Positions 6,090-8,353 of a stretch of DNA of 8,353 nt are shown here, piece by piece. The stretch covers positions 1 through 8,353 of the forward strand of contig VBFX01000099.1 in the NCBI GenBank assembly GCA_005889395.1, read 5' to 3'. How positions within the stretch are numbered: position 1 is the stretch's first letter; every line of letters starts with the position of its first letter. Source of the stretch: Chloroflexota bacterium. GTDB lineage: Bacteria; Chloroflexota; Dormibacteria; CF-121. Both the position numbers and the translations under genes were made by a program. Below the pieces are notes generated by a model. It was not told the origin of the DNA. It saw only the letters and a list, made by a program, of their open reading frames with translations, and did no database searches.

Positions 6090-6236
6090 TTAGCTTGATC
6101 CGCGTCGCCGGGACATCAACCAGGCAACGGCGGCGACGATCACGATCAGAACGACGACGCCGGCGATGATCTTGTTGGTCGTGATGGCCGTCGTGATCAG
6201 GGGCGCGATGAGGGCGAACACCATGCTCCTAGCCAT
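6090..6236 (-). CDS. Putative 48-aa single-span membrane microprotein
   Basis: Not recognised as a known family. On the minus strand an ATG at 6236 opens a 48-codon ORF ending with TAA at 6090-6092. The product begins MARSMVFALIAPLITTAITT, has a strong hydrophobic stretch at about residues 23-41 rich in Ile and Val (IIAGVVVLIVIVAAVAWLM), and ends SRRRGSS, so positive-inside predicts a cytoplasmic C-terminus. By my count 42 of 48 codons end in G or C, matching the bias of neighbouring genes and supporting real coding. A second ATG at 6224 has AGGAG one base upstream, too close to be ideal. TAGACT six bases before the first ATG would suit a leaderless transcript. It is the only likely minus-strand gene in the window, divergent from cdaA. 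Confidence 0.6.
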   Translation of the reverse strand: MARSMVFALIAPLITTAITTNKIIAGVVVLIVIVAAVAWLMSRRRGSS

Positions 6237-6242
6237 GGCCGC

Positions 6243-6248
6243 AGTCTA
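6243..6248 (-). promoter_or_regulatory. Candidate -10 for the minus-strand microprotein
   Basis: On the minus strand TAGACT (TAnnnT) is followed by six bases and the ATG at 6236. That spacing places the transcription start at or beside the start codon, as in leaderless mRNAs of high-GC bacteria. No good -35 is visible. Confidence 0.3.
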
Positions 6249-6252
6249 GGCG

Positions 6253-6280
6253 TTTTTGCGGGGCTGAGTTAGACGATACT
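6253..6280 (+). promoter_or_regulatory. Candidate promoter for cdaA
   Basis: TTTTTG at 6253-6258 and GATACT at 6275-6280 are separated by 16 bases and end 11 bases before the cdaA GTG. Initiation there would give a nearly leaderless mRNA, consistent with the lack of any Shine-Dalgarno. The match to consensus is partial. Confidence 0.3.
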
Positions 6281-6293
6281 AGTCACCGCTAGT
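6278..6293 (+). repeat. Short inverted repeat across the cdaA start codon
   Basis: ACTAG (6278-6282) and CTAGT (6289-6293) are perfect inverted arms around TCACCG. The right arm includes the first two bases of the GTG start. It may be an operator or a weak start-codon hairpin, or chance. Confidence 0.3.
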
Positions 6294-7131
6294 GGACGTG
6301 ATCCTGCGCGACATCCTGGTGTTCCTCCAGAGCGGGAACATCTGGCGCCATGTCCTCGATCTCATCGACGTCACTCTGGTGGCGTTCTTTCTCTACCGCT
6401 TATTCCTGCTGGTCCGGGGTACCCAGGCGGTCCAGCTGATGTTCGGCGTCCTCCTCCTCGCCCTCATCGGCTTGCTGGCCAACCTGCTCGACCTGCATCT
6501 GCTCTCGTGGATCTTCCGCAACGCCGCCCCGGCCGTCCTGATCGGCATCATCGTGCTCTTCCAGCCGGAGATCCGTCGCGCCCTCGACCAGTTCGGCCGG
6601 ATCGGCTTCATCGGACGGCCGATGGCCCACTACAACCTGCAGATCTTCAACCGGATGGTCGACGAGGTGATCCGGGCCACCACCAAGCTGACCCAGCGTT
6701 TCACCGGCGCCCTGATCGTTTTCGAGAAAGAGACCGGATTGGAGAACTACGCCAACAGCGGCATCCGGATCAATGGCGAGCTCACCGCCGAGTTCCTGGA
6801 GGCGATCTTCTTTCCGAACTCGCCCCTTCACGACGGCGCCGTCATTGTCCGGGGGAACCAGATCCTGGCGGCGGGATGCGTCCTTCCGCTGGCGGAGGAA
6901 GGGACCGTCCGCGAGCGGATGGGAACCCGCCACCGCGCCGGGCTCGGCCTCTCGATGCAAACGGACGCCGTTGTCCTGATCCTGAGCGAGGAACTGGGGC
7001 AGATCGCCGTGGCGCACGAGGGAAAGCTGCTTCGCAACCTCGACCCCGACCGACTGCGGCAGGTGTTGACATCCTTGCTGCAGCCCCGCTCCGAGCTGCA
7101 TCGGCCACCGCTCCCCGTCTGGCGTCGCTAG
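6292..7131 (+). CDS. cdaA: Diadenylate cyclase CdaA (c-di-AMP synthase)
   Basis: CdaA condenses two ATP into cyclic di-AMP, a second messenger for potassium/osmolyte balance and cell-wall homeostasis, at the cytoplasmic face of the membrane. The 279-aa protein has three predicted membrane segments (about 22-42, 47-67 and 71-90), the family linker TQAVQLMFGV, and LFQPEIRRALDQFGR leading into the DAC domain. Catalytic motifs are present: DGA at 181-183 (in PLHDGAVIV) and RHR at 213-215 (in GTRHRAGLGLS). ALIVFEKETGLE and FFPNSPLHDGA are also typical. Start is GTG at 6292 with no Shine-Dalgarno; an in-frame GTG at 6298 is possible. The next gene encodes its regulator CdaR. Length is normal (about 270-280 aa). 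Confidence 0.96.
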   Translation: MDVILRDILVFLQSGNIWRHVLDLIDVTLVAFFLYRLFLLVRGTQAVQLMFGVLLLALIGLLANLLDLHLLSWIFRNAAPAVLIGIIVLFQPEIRRALDQFGRIGFIGRPMAHYNLQIFNRMVDEVIRATTKLTQRFTGALIVFEKETGLENYANSGIRINGELTAEFLEAIFFPNSPLHDGAVIVRGNQILAAGCVLPLAEEGTVRERMGTRHRAGLGLSMQTDAVVLILSEELGQIAVAHEGKLLRNLDPDRLRQVLTSLLQPRSELHRPPLPVWRR

Positions 7132-7147
7132 GGTCAGGCCGGGTAAA

Positions 7148-8110
7148 ATAGCGTTCCTGCTCGCGAACCTGCGACTCAAGCTGCTGGCGATCGCGTTTGC
7201 CGTCGCGCTCTGGAGCGTGGTCGCGTACGCGCAGAATCCAACCCAGGACCACAAGTACAGCCTGCGGATGGACCCTCCGGTGCTGCCCGCCGGGCTCGTG
7301 CTGGTTGGTGACGTCCCGCAAGTGACGATCACGGCCATTGGCAGCTCCGACCACATGCGCGCCTTTGATACCCTCCTGCGGGCCAACCCGGCCGTGCTGC
7401 ACATCACCGGCAATTTTTCCGCCGTCCACGTCGGAAGGAATGACGTGCCCATTCGCGTGAATAACGCCGATCCGGCCGTCACGACCGTTGCGCCGAGCTC
7501 GGTGTCGGTCACCGTCGATGAGCTGGGCACGACCACCCTGCCCGTTTCGATCGAACGGGTCAAAGCCCTGCCGCCCGGATTCCACGAGCTGGCCAGCGCG
7601 ACCACCGTCACACCCGCGAGCGTCCGGATCGACGGCCCCAAGAGCCAGCTCACGGGCGCCCAGGCCGTAGTTCTGGTCGACCTCGACGCGCTCGTCGCCC
7701 CTGGCTTCAACCAGCCCTACTCGGTGGTCGTCTGGGACAAGAACAAGAAGACGCTAAGGTCGCTGGTCGCCACTCCGGCCCAGGTATCGGTGAAGATGGT
7801 GATCCAGGCGGACGCCATCACGGTCGCCAAGTCGATCGGGTTCACCCTCACCGGCCAGCCGGCCGCGGGCTACCGGGTGAGCAACGTCCAGATCGCGCCG
7901 CTCGAGGTCCAGGCGACCGGGCTCCAGAACACCCTCACCGGCCTGGTGCTGCTCGCGACCGACCCGATCGACATCACCGGCGCCAAGGCCGACGTGGTCC
8001 GGACCGTCACCATCCGTCCACCGGACGGGGTCACGACGAACCTGAAGACCGCCCAGGTGCACGTCTTCATCTCACCCATCCCGGGAGTCACGCCGTCGGC
8101 CAGCCCGTAA
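7148..8110 (+). CDS. cdaR: YbbR-domain protein CdaR, CdaA regulator, non-canonical start
   Basis: CdaR is a membrane-anchored extracytoplasmic protein of YbbR repeats that binds and modulates CdaA. In-frame sequence before the first standard start (GTG 7217) encodes the expected anchor: AFLLANLRLKLLAIAFAVAL, then WSVVAYAQNP. The frame is open back to a TGA at 7067-7069 but holds no ATG, GTG or TTG before 7217. I therefore place the start at ATA 7148, which gives 320 aa and has AGG nine bases upstream; CTG at 7157 is another option. Three YbbR-like repeats follow, beginning near residues 37, 131 and 228; examples are LPPGFHELASATTVTPASVRIDGP and PAAGYRVSNVQIAPLEVQATG. Cysteine-free, ending in a Pro/Ser-rich tail. 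The gene starts 16 nt after the cdaA stop. Confidence 0.88.
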   Translation: MAFLLANLRLKLLAIAFAVALWSVVAYAQNPTQDHKYSLRMDPPVLPAGLVLVGDVPQVTITAIGSSDHMRAFDTLLRANPAVLHITGNFSAVHVGRNDVPIRVNNADPAVTTVAPSSVSVTVDELGTTTLPVSIERVKALPPGFHELASATTVTPASVRIDGPKSQLTGAQAVVLVDLDALVAPGFNQPYSVVVWDKNKKTLRSLVATPAQVSVKMVIQADAITVAKSIGFTLTGQPAAGYRVSNVQIAPLEVQATGLQNTLTGLVLLATDPIDITGAKADVVRTVTIRPPDGVTTNLKTAQVHVFISPIPGVTPSASP

Positions 8111-8112
8111 CT

Positions 8113-8141
8113 TTGCGCCGTGGGGCCCGTTTCCCTAAAAC
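8113..8141 (+). promoter_or_regulatory. Candidate glmS promoter
   Basis: TTGCGC (8113-8118) and TAAAAC (8136-8141) have a 17-base spacer in the 91-nt gap after cdaR. Each hexamer matches consensus only partly (3 and 4 of 6). Initiation would fall near 8148, within a palindrome, and leave a leader of about 54 nt. Confidence 0.3.
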
Positions 8142-8143
8142 AA

Positions 8144-8156
8144 CGAACTGAGTTCG
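8144..8156. repeat. 13-bp palindrome upstream of glmS, possible operator
   Basis: CGAACTGAGTTCG is a perfect dyad of two six-base arms around one central G. The one-base centre cannot form an RNA hairpin without opening inner pairs, so a dimeric DNA-binding protein site is the more natural reading. It would overlap the predicted transcription start of glmS. Confidence 0.4.
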
Positions 8157-8186
8157 CTCGTTTGACCGTGTCCAGAGTGGGAACAT

Positions 8187-8192
8187 AGGAGG
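8187..8192 (+). promoter_or_regulatory. Strong Shine-Dalgarno for glmS
   Basis: AGGAGG is nine bases ahead of the ATG at 8202, the strongest ribosome binding site in the window. It fixes the glmS start. Confidence 0.85.
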
Positions 8193-8201
8193 CCGCGGGG
8201 T

Positions 8202-8353
8202 ATGTGCGGGATTATTGGCTACCTGGGCGAGCGCTCGGCGGCGCCCATCATCATGGAGAGCCTCAAGCGGCTCGAGTACCGCGGCTATGATTCGGCCGGG
8301 GTCGCCATCTTCAACGAGGCGGATGGCCAGACCTCCGTCGTAAAGAGCGCCGC
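8202..8353 (+). CDS. glmS: Glutamine--fructose-6-phosphate aminotransferase, 5' part
   Basis: GlmS makes glucosamine-6-phosphate from fructose-6-phosphate and glutamine, the first committed step to UDP-GlcNAc for peptidoglycan. Only 50 complete codons are visible before the window ends. They begin MCGIIGYLGERSAAPIIMES, with Cys2 as the N-terminal nucleophile of the class II glutaminase domain, followed by the signature LKRLEYRGYDSAGVA. A strong Shine-Dalgarno and the MCGI opening settle the start. In other bacteria GlmM, the next enzyme, is encoded beside cdaA-cdaR; here GlmS occupies that place. The isomerase (SIS) domains lie outside the window. Related amidotransferases (PurF, AsnB) also start MCGI, but the LEYRGYDSAG stretch is GlmS-specific. 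Confidence 0.95.
   Translation, partial: MCGIIGYLGERSAAPIIMESLKRLEYRGYDSAGVAIFNEADGQTSVVKSA

Noticed and set aside
6237..6291. c-di-AMP riboswitch (ydaO type) in front of cdaA
   Set aside because: Only 55 bp are available and no such fold is visible; a CdaA gene would not usually carry one.
6400..7710. Long open frame on the minus strand opposite cdaA and cdaR
   Set aside because: Antisense to genes with clear catalytic motifs; repetitive Asp/Glu/Gln composition reflects the complementary codon bias.
8144..8156. LexA (SOS) box at the glmS palindrome
   Set aside because: The Gram-positive box is GAAC-N4-GTTC; here the half-sites are three bases apart, and glmS is not an SOS gene.
8111..8201. 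glmS ribozyme or other riboswitch before glmS
   Set aside because: The 91-nt gap is too short for the ribozyme of about 150 nt, and no conserved core or pseudoknot was recognised.

Overview
The window is GC-rich bacterial chromosome, almost fully coding on the + strand, and shows no plasmid, phage or insertion-sequence signature. Gene order (adk, map, infA, rpmJ, rpsM, rpsK, rpsD, rpoA, rplQ, truA, rplM, rpsI) is the conserved end of the spc/alpha ribosomal-protein cluster as found in Gram-positive and related Terrabacteria phyla. GTG and TTG starts, Cys-containing (zinc-type) L36, S4 and adenylate kinase, and a CdaA-type rather than only DisA-type c-di-AMP synthase fit a high-GC Terrabacteria lineage such as Chloroflexota or Dormibacterota. 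That placement is inference from gene content, not a phylogeny.

Region 1 (1-5859) is one tightly packed co-directional block for translation and transcription. Gaps are 0-22 nt or overlaps of 4 and 11 nt, except for a 63-nt gap before infA. It supplies adenylate kinase (3' part), initiation factor 1, L36, S13, S11, S4, the RNA polymerase alpha subunit, L17, the tRNA pseudouridine synthase TruA, L13 and S9. The exception to ordinary content is map (methionine aminopeptidase). Its reading frame shifts at about position 888, and roughly 100 bp encoding the GHGIG/HEEP catalytic stretch is missing, so it is either a real pseudogene or an assembly deletion.

Region 2 (5860-6291) is a 432-bp stretch without a recognisable long gene. 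It holds a possible weak terminator after rpsI and two convergent short ORFs that each look like a single-span membrane microprotein: 41 aa on + and 48 aa on -. A 55-bp gap, 6237-6291, lies between the minus-strand ORF and cdaA and may carry divergent promoters.

Region 3 (6292-8353) is a c-di-AMP and cell-wall precursor module: cdaA (membrane diadenylate cyclase with DGA and RHR motifs), cdaR (YbbR-repeat regulator of CdaA) and the start of glmS (glucosamine-6-phosphate synthase). In Firmicutes the cluster is typically cdaA-cdaR-glmM; here glmS follows cdaR directly. cdaR has no ATG/GTG/TTG start that keeps its membrane anchor, and a 13-bp palindrome sits upstream of glmS at a plausible promoter.
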